DNA from: Streptococcus sobrinus DSM 20742 = ATCC 33478
GTDB lineage: Bacteria; Bacillota; Bacilli; Lactobacillales; Streptococcaceae
NCBI RefSeq assembly: GCF_000686605.1
Contig: NZ_JMLC01000002.1
Span: forward strand, 62,001-126,000
DNA length: 64,000 bases
Reading direction: 5' to 3'
Shown: piece by piece, positions 39,104 to 47,071 of the stretch
Position numbering within the stretch: position 1 is the stretch's first letter
How the letters are laid out: every line of letters begins with the position of its first letter
The notes under the pieces: model-generated
The model's database searches: none
What the model was told of the DNA's origin: nothing
What the model saw: the letters and a program-made list of their open reading frames with translations, nothing else
Position numbers and translations under genes: made by a program

Positions 39104-40642
39104 ATGCGTAAAGAATTGCCATCAAATAATCATAAAAAGAAGGAGAGCCGCAAAGATTCTCTATTAAGAGAGAAAAATCATAAGGGGCTTTTCCGGCCAC
39201 AAGAACTGATTGCTTTAGGAGTTCTTCTTATCTCTGTTATTATCCTTTTAGCTGTTACTCACAGTTTTGGTGTACTCAAGAATGATGTTCAGGGGATTGC
39301 CAACAATTTACAAATAGGCTCAGAAAACCTGAAGGCAAAATTCCAGGCAGATGAAAAGGTGCAAATCTCTGGCCAGGCTAGCAAGTCCATTGGGGGAAAA
39401 GATCTGACCGATTACCAAAATTGGATTGGCAAGATCAAATCGGATAATCAGGTTGATACCAAAAGTGGTAAATCGGTCATGACCTACTCGATTAAATTTT
39501 CAAATGGAGATAGCATCAATGGAGTTAAGGAATCTGACCTAGCCAAAGCTCCCTCTGCCAAATTCAAAAAAGATAAGACCATTCAAGTTAGCCAATCTGC
39601 TCAAACAGACTTAGATGGTTATGATCTTAGTGATTTTCGTTCAGAAGCTGCTAAGGTCACGGCAGTTGACTATAATTATTCCACTGGTGGTGGCTATAAA
39701 TATGTTCTGACTTTCGACGATGGGACCAAGGTCTATAACGTTGGCGAATCTAGCCTTAATGATATTTATCATGTTGGTCTCAAAGAATCCAACTCGGCCA
39801 GTCAGAATAATAAAATTTTAGAAGATGCCTTTAATTATGCTAAAGATAATCCAGGTACTATTTTAGGACTGCCAAGCGGCGACTTTACAGTCGGCAGTCA
39901 AAATCCTCAATCAGAATATGTAACCCTGGCTTCGAACACCCAAATTCGTGGCGATAACACTAAGCTCATTGTGGATGGTACGGAGTATTGGTTCGGCTTT
40001 GCGACAGGTCCAGGTGCAACCGATGGCGTTCAAAACTTCACTATGCGGGATATCACAGTCCAGGCCAAGGACTTGACCAAGGGGGATCACTTCATGATTA
40101 TGGCCAATCACGGTAGCAACTGGGATATCGAAAACAATACCTTTACCATGGTTCATAAGATGGGGAGCCATATCTTTGACTTGGGAGGCCTCCAAAACTC
40201 TACCTTCAAGGGAAATACCTTTGAAGGATACGCACCAGAGTTGACAGATAAGACTGATATGTCGCAGATAACTAAGGACCACGATATTTATGCGGAAGCT
40301 ATCCAATTTGATACCTCTGACAATAAGGGCGAATGGGATGGTAAAATTCTCCAAGATATTGACCCCAACTATTCAAATTACAATCCTAATAAGGTTATGA
40401 CCAGCAATATTACGGTTACAGATAATTCCTTCCTCCCTTATAAGGATAAATCTGGAAAAATCATCGCTTATGGAGCCAGTCTGGGGCAACACTCAGGTGA
40501 TGTCAGCAACATAGTTGTGACCGGTAACACCTTCACCTCAACACTTACCAGTCGCTTCCACCAAGATACTAACTGGATGTTCAAGCCAGTTCATTTCACG
40601 GAAGCTTCGTCGACTTCTGTCTATGGCAATACAACAAACTAA
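39104..40642 (+). CDS. Membrane-anchored surface protein with parallel beta-helix domain
   Basis: A 512-residue protein: basic cytoplasmic head (1-30), one membrane helix (about 35-56), a linker, two related SH3-like units (about 85-146 and 147-215; each with KF..D..Q.S..A....G.DL.D and a later Y.I.F.NGD / YVLTFDDGT strand) and a right-handed beta-helix (about 225-512) with repeating strands such as NFTMRDITVQAKDL, NWDIENNTFTMVHK, NSTFKGNTFEGY and NIVVTGNTFTST. Beta-helix domains of this type bind or cleave polysaccharide, so a cell-wall or matrix glycan role is likely but unproven. No sortase signal. The start fits a leaderless transcript. Confidence 0.75.
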   Translation: MRKELPSNNHKKKESRKDSLLREKNHKGLFRPQELIALGVLLISVIILLAVTHSFGVLKNDVQGIANNLQIGSENLKAKFQADEKVQISGQASKSIGGKDLTDYQNWIGKIKSDNQVDTKSGKSVMTYSIKFSNGDSINGVKESDLAKAPSAKFKKDKTIQVSQSAQTDLDGYDLSDFRSEAAKVTAVDYNYSTGGGYKYVLTFDDGTKVYNVGESSLNDIYHVGLKESNSASQNNKILEDAFNYAKDNPGTILGLPSGDFTVGSQNPQSEYVTLASNTQIRGDNTKLIVDGTEYWFGFATGPGATDGVQNFTMRDITVQAKDLTKGDHFMIMANHGSNWDIENNTFTMVHKMGSHIFDLGGLQNSTFKGNTFEGYAPELTDKTDMSQITKDHDIYAEAIQFDTSDNKGEWDGKILQDIDPNYSNYNPNKVMTSNITVTDNSFLPYKDKSGKIIAYGASLGQHSGDVSNIVVTGNTFTSTLTSRFHQDTNWMFKPVHFTEASSTSVYGNTTN

Positions 40643-40752
40643 GCTTTTAGATACGATAATCTTCATAGGGCTCGGATTCTTAACCTTTAAATAGGATTAG
40701 GCTGGGTCAGTACAAAGAGGCTTACCAGCTACGCTATTTTCTGGGAAAATGC

Positions 40753-40773
40753 TACAATATTGGTATAGACAAT
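40753..40773 (+). promoter_or_regulatory. -10 and operator-like palindrome of the GntR gene
   Basis: TACAAT (40753-40758) is followed by ATTGGTATAGACAAT (40759-40773), a near-palindrome resembling NagR/YvoA-type operators. It covers the expected transcription start, which fits autorepression. Confidence 0.6.
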
Positions 40774-40786
40774 TCGGGAGGAAGGT

Positions 40787-41485
40787 ATGTTACCAGCCTA
40801 TATTAGGATTCATGATGCTATAAAGAATGAAATTGACCAAGGAATTTGGAAGATTGGCAGTCGTCTGCCCAGTGAACGGGATTTGTCCGACCAATTTGAA
40901 GTTAGTCGAATGACTTTGCGACAAGCTATCACATTATTGGTTGATGAGGGAATTTTAGAAAGACGGGTAGGTAGTGGGACCTATGTGGCCAGTCAACGTG
41001 TCCAAGAAAAAATTCGCGGGACAACCAGTTTCACAGAAATTATCAAGGCGCAAGGAAAGGAACCCTCTAGTAAGTTAATCTCTTATGAAAGGACCTATCC
41101 CAACGAGCAAGAGATTCGTCATCTGGAGGTTACTCCTAAGTCCTATATCATCAGGATGGAGCGGGTTCGCTACGCTGACAAAATTCCCGTTGTCTATGAG
41201 GTGACTAGTATTCCCGAAAAGCTCATCCGAAATTTCAAGAGAGAAGAAGTGACTAATCATTTTTTCCAAACTTTGACGGAGAATGGTTATATTATCGGGA
41301 AAAGTCAGCAAATCATTTCTGCAAAGATTGTCGATCCGCAGACCACCAAGGAGTTAGCTGTTGAACAAGGACATGCAATGCTTTCCTTGACTCAAACTTC
41401 CTATCTGGAAGATGGAATGGCCTTTGAATATGTCCGCAGTCAATATGTTGCCGGACGCTTTGAATTTTATTTAGAAAATAATTAA
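40787..41485 (+). CDS. nagR: GntR/HutC family regulator, NagR-like
   Basis: A 232-residue regulator with an N-terminal winged helix (SRLPSERDLSDQFEVSRMTL, RQAITLLVDEGILERR) and a C-terminal UTRA effector domain. A GntR gene next to guaA is the usual place of NagR, the GlcNAc-6-phosphate/GlcN-6-phosphate-responsive regulator of streptococci; the assignment rests on position, family and the operator just upstream. ATG 40787 with GGGAGGAAGG before it. Confidence 0.7.
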   Translation: MLPAYIRIHDAIKNEIDQGIWKIGSRLPSERDLSDQFEVSRMTLRQAITLLVDEGILERRVGSGTYVASQRVQEKIRGTTSFTEIIKAQGKEPSSKLISYERTYPNEQEIRHLEVTPKSYIIRMERVRYADKIPVVYEVTSIPEKLIRNFKREEVTNHFFQTLTENGYIIGKSQQIISAKIVDPQTTKELAVEQGHAMLSLTQTSYLEDGMAFEYVRSQYVAGRFEFYLENN

Positions 41486-41508
41486 AAGAGCCGATTGTCT
41501 CGACTCTT

Positions 41509-42346
41509 TTAGGAAGTTGTGATTTTGCATAAATAAATATATGTTAAATTGTTTGGAGACACTACTAAGTAGCTCCTAAAACTCACTGCAACCAGAGAAA
41601 AGTCCATAAAGATGGGAACCTGTTTTTCCCAGTCCGTTTCTTGATGGCGGCCGTCTTCTTGGCAGTAGATATAAGTAGTAGCCCCTTGTTTTTGAAAGGC
41701 GACCTCGATAGCGAGATTAGCTTTTGCTGCTCGACTTTGCCAAGGGTCACCCTGACTTGGACCGGCCTCTTGGCTTCCCCAAGAGAGATAAAGACGCGTA
41801 TTAGCATCAATTGAAGCCTCTAGCACATCGGCTTCCAAATTTCCTAGGATAGCCGAAGATAGACAGGCAGCCTTGGAGAAAATCTGATTATACTTAGCTA
41901 GTGAGTAGATAGCCATGAGACCACCCCCATGGATGAGCCAGCGATACCAGTTGCTTGACGGAAAGGATAGGTGCGGTAGTGACTATCAATATAGGGTTTA
42001 ATGTCATTGATCAGCCATTCTAGGGTCTCTTTACCCAAGCCATCAATATGGGCACCGAAGAAATCGGAGTCAATATCATAGGGGCTATATTCAGACAAAC
42101 GTTCATTACCTTCATGGCCACATTCCAAGCCGACGACAATCATCTTTTTGGACCATGTTCCAAGAAATCATAAAGTCCCCAAGATTTGCCATAGGTGGCC
42201 ATCTGGTCGAAAAAGAGGTTCTGGCCATCGAAGAAATACATGACAGAGTAGGATCCTTGGCTATCATAGTAGTCATCAGGAAGATAGATGTGCAGCTTCC
42301 GCCATTTATCAAGAGCTGGAAAGTGAAAATCTTTAAACTCAATCAT
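41509..42346 (-). pseudogene. Esterase (alpha/beta hydrolase, esterase D-like) broken by frameshifts
   Basis: Three adjacent minus-strand frames together spell one esterase. The first (ATG at 42346, GGAG ribosome binding site) reads MIEFKDFHFPALDKWRKLHI through LYDFLEHGPK. The second continues KMIVVGLECGHEGNERLSEY through GIAGSSMG with the nucleophile serine. The third continues LMAIYSLAKYNQIFSKAACL with a later histidine region. The breaks fall at AAAAA (42145-42149) and at GGGGG (about 41933-41937). A third slip at TTTT near 41595 would give the ending MDFLWLQ. The gene is inactive as read. Confidence 0.7.
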
Positions 42347-42472
42347 TCTAAATTGACTCCTTTGGCTTATTCTTATTGCATAAGCTTTATTATAGGGCAA
42401 AAATCTGCTAGAAACAAATCTTGAGTAGGTAGAAATGCTGATTTTCAGCTATAAAATCACTGATTTTTTTGA

Positions 42473-42478
42473 TATAAT
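42473..42478 (+). promoter_or_regulatory. -10 box of ylxM-ffh implying a leaderless mRNA
   Basis: TTGATATAAT with TATAAT at 42473-42478; the ylxM ATG is at 42486, seven bases on. There is no ribosome binding site. The arrangement mirrors that at 39091-39104. Confidence 0.65.
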
Positions 42479-42485
42479 AAGGCTT

Positions 42486-42818
42486 ATGGAAATTGAAAAA
42501 ACCAACCGCATGAATGCTCTTTTCGAGTTCTATGCTCCGCTTTTGACGGATAAGCAGATGAATTACATTGAGTTGTATTATGCCGATGACTATAGCCTGG
42601 CTGAGATTGCTGAGGAATACGGAGTTAGTCGGCAGGCGGTTTATGACAATATCAAGCGAACGGAGAAGATTTTGGAAGACTACGAGCGCAAGCTTCACAT
42701 GTATTCCGATTATATTGTTCGTAGCCAGATTTTCGATAGTATTTTGGAGAAATACACTGCAGATAGCTATCTGCAGGAGAATATCTCGCTTTTGACCAGT
42801 ATTGATAATCGGGATTGA
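42486..42818 (+). CDS. ylxM: Putative helix-turn-helix protein YlxM (UPF0122)
   Basis: A 110-residue protein with a sigma-70 region-4-like helix-turn-helix ([20 protein letters not shown]). YlxM is conserved ahead of ffh and is thought to act with the signal recognition particle. The ATG at 42486 matches the family N-terminus [21 protein letters not shown] gene separates it from ffh here. Confidence 0.9.
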   Translation: MEIEKTNRMNALFEFYAPLLTDKQMNYIELYYADDYSLAEIAEEYGVSRQAVYDNIKRTEKILEDYERKLHMYSDYIVRSQIFDSILEKYTADSYLQENISLLTSIDNRD

Positions 42819-42830
42819 GAGAGGTGCAAG

Positions 42831-43271
42831 TTGATAATCCGGCGGATACGGGAAAAGGATTTATGGGAAGTTACCAGCTTATTTAATGATTATCGCCAAA
42901 TTTCTGGGCAGAAGGCTACTTCCCAAGAAGCCTATAACTTTTTAAAAGAACGTTTTGATAAGCAAGAATCCCTAGTATTTGTAGCTGAAAAAGCTGGTAA
43001 AATTTTGGGTTTTACTCAAGTCTATCCAATTTTTTCAAGTATTCAGATGAAAAAAGCTTACCTGCTCAATGATTTATATGTCATTAAAGAGGCACGAGGT
43101 TTAGGTATTGGATCAAGTTTGGTCAAGGAAGTTTTTGCTACCGCCAAGACACAGAATGCGGCGTTTGTGCTGCTAGAAACTGCCGTCAGCAATCAGGCAG
43201 CTCAGTCTGTTTATCAGTCTTTAGGCATGCATCGTGAGGATGATGTTTATTATTTTAGTAAAAAATTTTAA
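42831..43271 (+). CDS. GNAT family N-acetyltransferase inserted between ylxM and ffh
   Basis: A 146-residue GNAT protein. The acetyl-CoA motif is LNDLYVIKEARGLGIGSSLV, with LLETAVSNQAAQSVYQSLGM following. The start is TTG 42831 with GAGAGAGGTG eight bases upstream. It lies 12 bases after ylxM and 17 before ffh, so it is within the operon. The substrate is unknown. Confidence 0.8.
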   Translation: MIIRRIREKDLWEVTSLFNDYRQISGQKATSQEAYNFLKERFDKQESLVFVAEKAGKILGFTQVYPIFSSIQMKKAYLLNDLYVIKEARGLGIGSSLVKEVFATAKTQNAAFVLLETAVSNQAAQSVYQSLGMHREDDVYYFSKKF

Positions 43272-43288
43272 GTATGGAGAAGTATTAA

Positions 43289-44863
43289 ATGGCTTTTGAA
43301 AGTTTAACTGAACGTTTACAAGGCGTTTTTAAAAATATTCGTGGCAAGAAGAAGCTCTCTGAAAAAGATGTCCAAGAGGTGACCAAGGAGATTCGCCTAG
43401 CCCTGCTTGAGGCCGATGTTGCCCTGCCAGTCGTTAAAGACTTCATCAAACGCGTTCGGGAGAGGGCTGTTGGCCATGAAATCATTGACACTCTGGACCC
43501 AACCCAACAGATTATCAAAATCGTCAATGAGGAATTGACCGAGATTTTGGGTTCTGAGACTGCAGAAATTGAAAAATCTCCTAAGATTCCAACTATCATC
43601 ATGATGATTGGTCTGCAGGGGGCTGGTAAAACTACCTTTGCTGGGAAATTGGCCAACAAGCTGGTCAAGGAAGAGAATGCCCGTCCCTTGATGATTGCGG
43701 CCGATATTTACCGGCCCGCAGCCATTGACCAATTGAAAACCCTAGGTCAGCAAATCTCTGTTCCTGTTTTTGATATGGGAACTGAGGTTCCAGCGACAGA
43801 AATTGTCAAAAACGGTCTGGCCCAGGCACGAGAAAATCACAATGACTATGTCCTGATTGATACGGCTGGTCGCTTGCAGATTGATGAAACTCTCATGCGG
43901 GAACTGCGGGATGTCAAAGACCTGGCCCAACCGAATGAAATTCTCTTGGTTGTCGATTCCATGATTGGTCAAGAAGCGGCTAATGTTGCCCGTGAGTTCA
44001 ACCAGCAATTGGACATCACCGGTGTCGTACTGACCAAGATTGATGGGGATACCCGCGGTGGTGCCGCCCTGTCGGTCCGACAAATAACTGGCCGGCCCAT
44101 CAAATTTACCGGTACCGGTGAAAAGATTACCGATATTGAAACCTTCCATCCAGATCGGATGTCCAGCCGGATTCTGGGCATGGGGGACTTGCTGACCCTG
44201 ATTGAAAAGGCCAGTCAGGATTACGATGAGCAGCGGTCAGCTGAAATCGCTGAAAAAATGCGGGAAAATACCTTTGATTTCAATGACTTTATTGAGCAGT
44301 TGGATCAGGTGCAAAATATGGGACCGATGGAAGATATCCTTAAGATGATTCCTGGCATGGCTGGTAATCCAGCCCTCAGCAATATCAAGGTCGATGAGAA
44401 GGATATTGCCCGTAAAAGGGCTATTGTCTCCTCGATGACGCCTGAAGAAAGGGAAAATCCTGACTTACTCAACCCTAGTCGTCGCCGGCGGATTGCATCG
44501 GGCTCTGGTAATAGCTTTGTTGACGTTAATAAGTTTATCAAGGACTTTAATCGGGCCAAGGGCATGATGCAGGGCGTTATGAATGGTGATATGAGCAAAG
44601 CCATGAAACAGATGGGACTGGACCCTAACAGCCTTCCTAAGAATGCCCCAGGTGGTATGGATATGTCTGCCCTAGAGGGTATGGTGGGAGGCGATGGCAT
44701 GCCTGATTTATCAGCCCTTGGTGGAGCTGGTATGCCAGATATGAGCCAGATGATGGGCGGTGGCCTCAAGGGTAAAATTGGCCAATTCGCCATGAACCAA
44801 GCCATGAAACGCCAGGCCAATAAAATCAAAAAAGCCAAGAAAAAACGCGGGAAAAAGAAGTAG
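43289..44863 (+). CDS. ffh: Signal recognition particle protein Ffh
   Basis: A 524-residue SRP GTPase that binds SRP RNA and signal sequences. The N and G domains show GLQGAGKTTFAGKLA, DTAGRLQIDE and LTKIDGDTRGGAAL; the methionine-rich M domain (about 330-450) includes GSGNSFVDVNKFIKDF, and a Met/Gly-rich, then lysine-rich tail ends the protein. ATG 43289 with GGAGAAG. A terminator follows. Confidence 0.95.
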   Translation: MAFESLTERLQGVFKNIRGKKKLSEKDVQEVTKEIRLALLEADVALPVVKDFIKRVRERAVGHEIIDTLDPTQQIIKIVNEELTEILGSETAEIEKSPKIPTIIMMIGLQGAGKTTFAGKLANKLVKEENARPLMIAADIYRPAAIDQLKTLGQQISVPVFDMGTEVPATEIVKNGLAQARENHNDYVLIDTAGRLQIDETLMRELRDVKDLAQPNEILLVVDSMIGQEAANVAREFNQQLDITGVVLTKIDGDTRGGAALSVRQITGRPIKFTGTGEKITDIETFHPDRMSSRILGMGDLLTLIEKASQDYDEQRSAEIAEKMRENTFDFNDFIEQLDQVQNMGPMEDILKMIPGMAGNPALSNIKVDEKDIARKRAIVSSMTPEERENPDLLNPSRRRRIASGSGNSFVDVNKFIKDFNRAKGMMQGVMNGDMSKAMKQMGLDPNSLPKNAPGGMDMSALEGMVGGDGMPDLSALGGAGMPDMSQMMGGGLKGKIGQFAMNQAMKRQANKIKKAKKKRGKKK

Positions 44864-44874
44864 AAGTTGATTTT

Positions 44875-44910
44875 AGGGAAGTTAGCCATTAGTTGGGACT
44901 TCCCTAGTTT
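44875..44910 (+). terminator. Terminator after ffh
   Basis: AGGGAAGT (44875-44882) pairs with ACTTCCCT (44898-44905), followed by AGTTTT. Read-through into the downstream membrane protein gene remains possible. Confidence 0.6.
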
Positions 44911-44929
44911 TGTGTAAGTAAGAAGTATG

Positions 44930-46768
44930 ATGAACCAAACCAATAATAAAGAATTTCAAGGAAAAAGAATCGACTGGCAACAGACCCTAGATACCAGCAA
45001 GGAAATCGCACAGGGCCTCTATAAGATTTTAAAAGGACTAGGAAGATATGCTTGGGGTTCACTCAAACGAAATGCTTCCAATCGCTTGAAAGTATTTATA
45101 ATCGCTCTAATTGTCAGTTTAATTTATATCATTCCACTCTTAATGAGTAATGGGATCTTATATGGGGACGATTTACATTTTCACCTTAATCGAGTCTTGA
45201 GTTTAGCTACTATCAAAGAAAGTCCGGTTAACTTCAAAGCCTTCTACAAGGTTGGTCAAGGTGTTGACCTTTTCTATCCCTATCTGACCTATTATCCCTA
45301 TTATTTGTTTTACAAACTCACTAATAGTCTTTATACCGGTTGGATTATTTATGTCTATTGCTTAAGTCTGGTTACTTATCTAATTTCATATTATTCAAGT
45401 AAAGGTATTGTCGCTAACAATTTCAGTTCACATATTTTCTCTATTTTTTATGTTTTTTCAGCCTATCGGTTAGGAAATATTGTGATTAGATTCGCTACAG
45501 GCGAAGTCATTGCAATGACCTTTCTTCCCTTGGTGTTTTATGGATTATATCAAATCATCAAAGGAAATTATCGCAAGTGGTATATTTTAACATTTGGTGT
45601 GACCTTATTAATTTATAGTCATATTTTAACGGCGGTAATGACAGCTGTCCTAGTTGGCTTAATTTTTTTAACCAGCATTTGGTTTCAGGAGCAAAAGCTC
45701 TTAAGATTCTATAATTTTCTTATTTCTGTTTCATCTAGTTTGGCATTAGGAGCGATGCAATTTTTTTCCATACTGGAACAATTTTCTTATTCCAAAATTG
45801 ATACTCCTGGAGGTTTTTCCTTAAATGATTCATCGAGAACTTTCGCAGAGATTTTTCAATTAAGTTTAAAAAATGAGATAAAAGCCTTGGTGCCTGGCTT
45901 GTTGATTTTGGTAGCCTTTATCCTAATTTTATTACAAGTTAGGAAATTGAAGAAGGAAGATTTTTACATAATCGTCTGGGTAATTGCTTTACTCTTATTT
46001 GAAAGCAAGTTGATTGTTTGGCCAAGTAATGCTAGCAAAATACTTGATGTTATCCAATTTCCTTGGCGAGTAAATAGCTTTATCACTCTTTTTTCAACCT
46101 TTTTAGCCTCGAAGATTTTTATTACAAGAAGGTTGAAATCACTGTTTAAAGGGTTGATATTCTTCGGTGTATTGATTTCTCTGACAGCAGTTAATATAAA
46201 AAGCTCAACAGATATATTTAAGACGCTCAGTCATCACAAACCTGTGGTTGTTAGCGAATTATCTTATAGAAATAAATTGAACAAAGTTTTAAATGTCATT
46301 GCTCTAAGAGATTATGCAAATCTCTCAGCTAGGGAAAAGGATAATATACCTGATACAGGTAAGAAAATTGCCCACCAAGTTATCATAAAAGATAGCGAAA
46401 TATTGTTAGAATCCAACTTCACCTTCAAAAATAGCTACGCCCAAGGAACAATCCTTAATGATACCGGCCAGGAGCAAATCATTGAGTTGCCGTTTTATCG
46501 CTACAAGGGGCAGATTGTGACGCTTGATGGGGAAGTGGTTCCGACCATTCTTAGTAATTCGGGCTCAACGACCATTCATTTCCCTCCAGGTCAGCACCAG
46601 GTCAAAATCACCTATGAGTACACGCCAATGGCTAGAGTAGCTCATGCAGCCTCCATTATGGCCTTGTCCATGATTTTCCTCTATATCTTTATTTATAATT
46701 TGATGGAAAAATACAAGGTTGACGTTTATTTCAATAGGAAAAAAGGCCTGATGATTTATCCAGCCTAG
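44930..46768 (+). CDS. Polytopic membrane protein, YfhO/glycosyltransferase-like
   Basis: A 612-residue protein (613 if ATG 44927 is used). A cytoplasmic N-terminal stretch of about 60 residues is followed by 10-12 hydrophobic segments, an early GDDLHFHLNRV motif like the DxD/H loops of GT-C glycosyltransferases, and a C-terminal extracytoplasmic beta-rich part (about 500-570) before a last helix. It resembles 6-pyruvoyl-tetrahydropterin-synthase-related / YfhO membrane proteins. It may correspond to satC of the sat operon of mutans streptococci, a guess from position. Confidence 0.65.
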   Translation: MNQTNNKEFQGKRIDWQQTLDTSKEIAQGLYKILKGLGRYAWGSLKRNASNRLKVFIIALIVSLIYIIPLLMSNGILYGDDLHFHLNRVLSLATIKESPVNFKAFYKVGQGVDLFYPYLTYYPYYLFYKLTNSLYTGWIIYVYCLSLVTYLISYYSSKGIVANNFSSHIFSIFYVFSAYRLGNIVIRFATGEVIAMTFLPLVFYGLYQIIKGNYRKWYILTFGVTLLIYSHILTAVMTAVLVGLIFLTSIWFQEQKLLRFYNFLISVSSSLALGAMQFFSILEQFSYSKIDTPGGFSLNDSSRTFAEIFQLSLKNEIKALVPGLLILVAFILILLQVRKLKKEDFYIIVWVIALLLFESKLIVWPSNASKILDVIQFPWRVNSFITLFSTFLASKIFITRRLKSLFKGLIFFGVLISLTAVNIKSSTDIFKTLSHHKPVVVSELSYRNKLNKVLNVIALRDYANLSAREKDNIPDTGKKIAHQVIIKDSEILLESNFTFKNSYAQGTILNDTGQEQIIELPFYRYKGQIVTLDGEVVPTILSNSGSTTIHFPPGQHQVKITYEYTPMARVAHAASIMALSMIFLYIFIYNLMEKYKVDVYFNRKKGLMIYPA

Positions 46769-46814
46769 AAATAAATAGATTTACTGTAAATAGAATAATA
46801 ATGAACCAATTTGT

Positions 46815-46845
46815 AACTGCCTGATGATATTCAGGCAGTTTTTTT
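46815..46845 (+). terminator. Intrinsic terminator
   Basis: AACTGCCTGA and TCAGGCAGTT, a perfect 10-bp stem with a six-base loop, followed by TTTTT. Confidence 0.9.
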
Positions 46846-46967
46846 CTGTCAAAAAATATTTTGTTGGTTTTGTCGTTTGAATTACTCACATCACTAAATA
46901 CCAGCTAAGATACTATAGGTGGTCAAAGAATTTGCCCAAACAACCCTTTCTGAGCTTTCCCCTTATC

Positions 46968-46998
46968 ATCTTTCCGAAAAACTGTAATTTTCTTGAAA
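46968..46998. other. difSL chromosome dimer resolution site
   Basis: A 31-bp site of the streptococcal/lactococcal dif type: left arm ATCTTTCCGAA at 46968-46978, AAAACTGTAAT in the middle, right arm TTTCTTGAAA ending at 46998. It lies 73 bases ahead of xerS, the standard position. Its last six bases, TTGAAA, coincide with the -35 box of the xerS promoter. Confidence 0.85.
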
Positions 46999-47021
46999 GA
47001 AATATAGGTCTGTGTTATACT
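46993..47021 (+). promoter_or_regulatory. xerS promoter overlapping difSL
   Basis: TTGAAA (46993-46998) and TATACT (47016-47021) are 17 bases apart, with TG before the -10. The xerS ATG is at 47072. Confidence 0.75.
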
Positions 47022-47071
47022 ATCACTATAGATAAATGGGTTCTTGGAACCCTCCTGATTGGGAGAAAAAT

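Noticed and set aside
46815-46845. Hairpin near xerS as part of the dif system
   Set aside because: It is a standard terminator with a T-tract for the preceding membrane protein gene.
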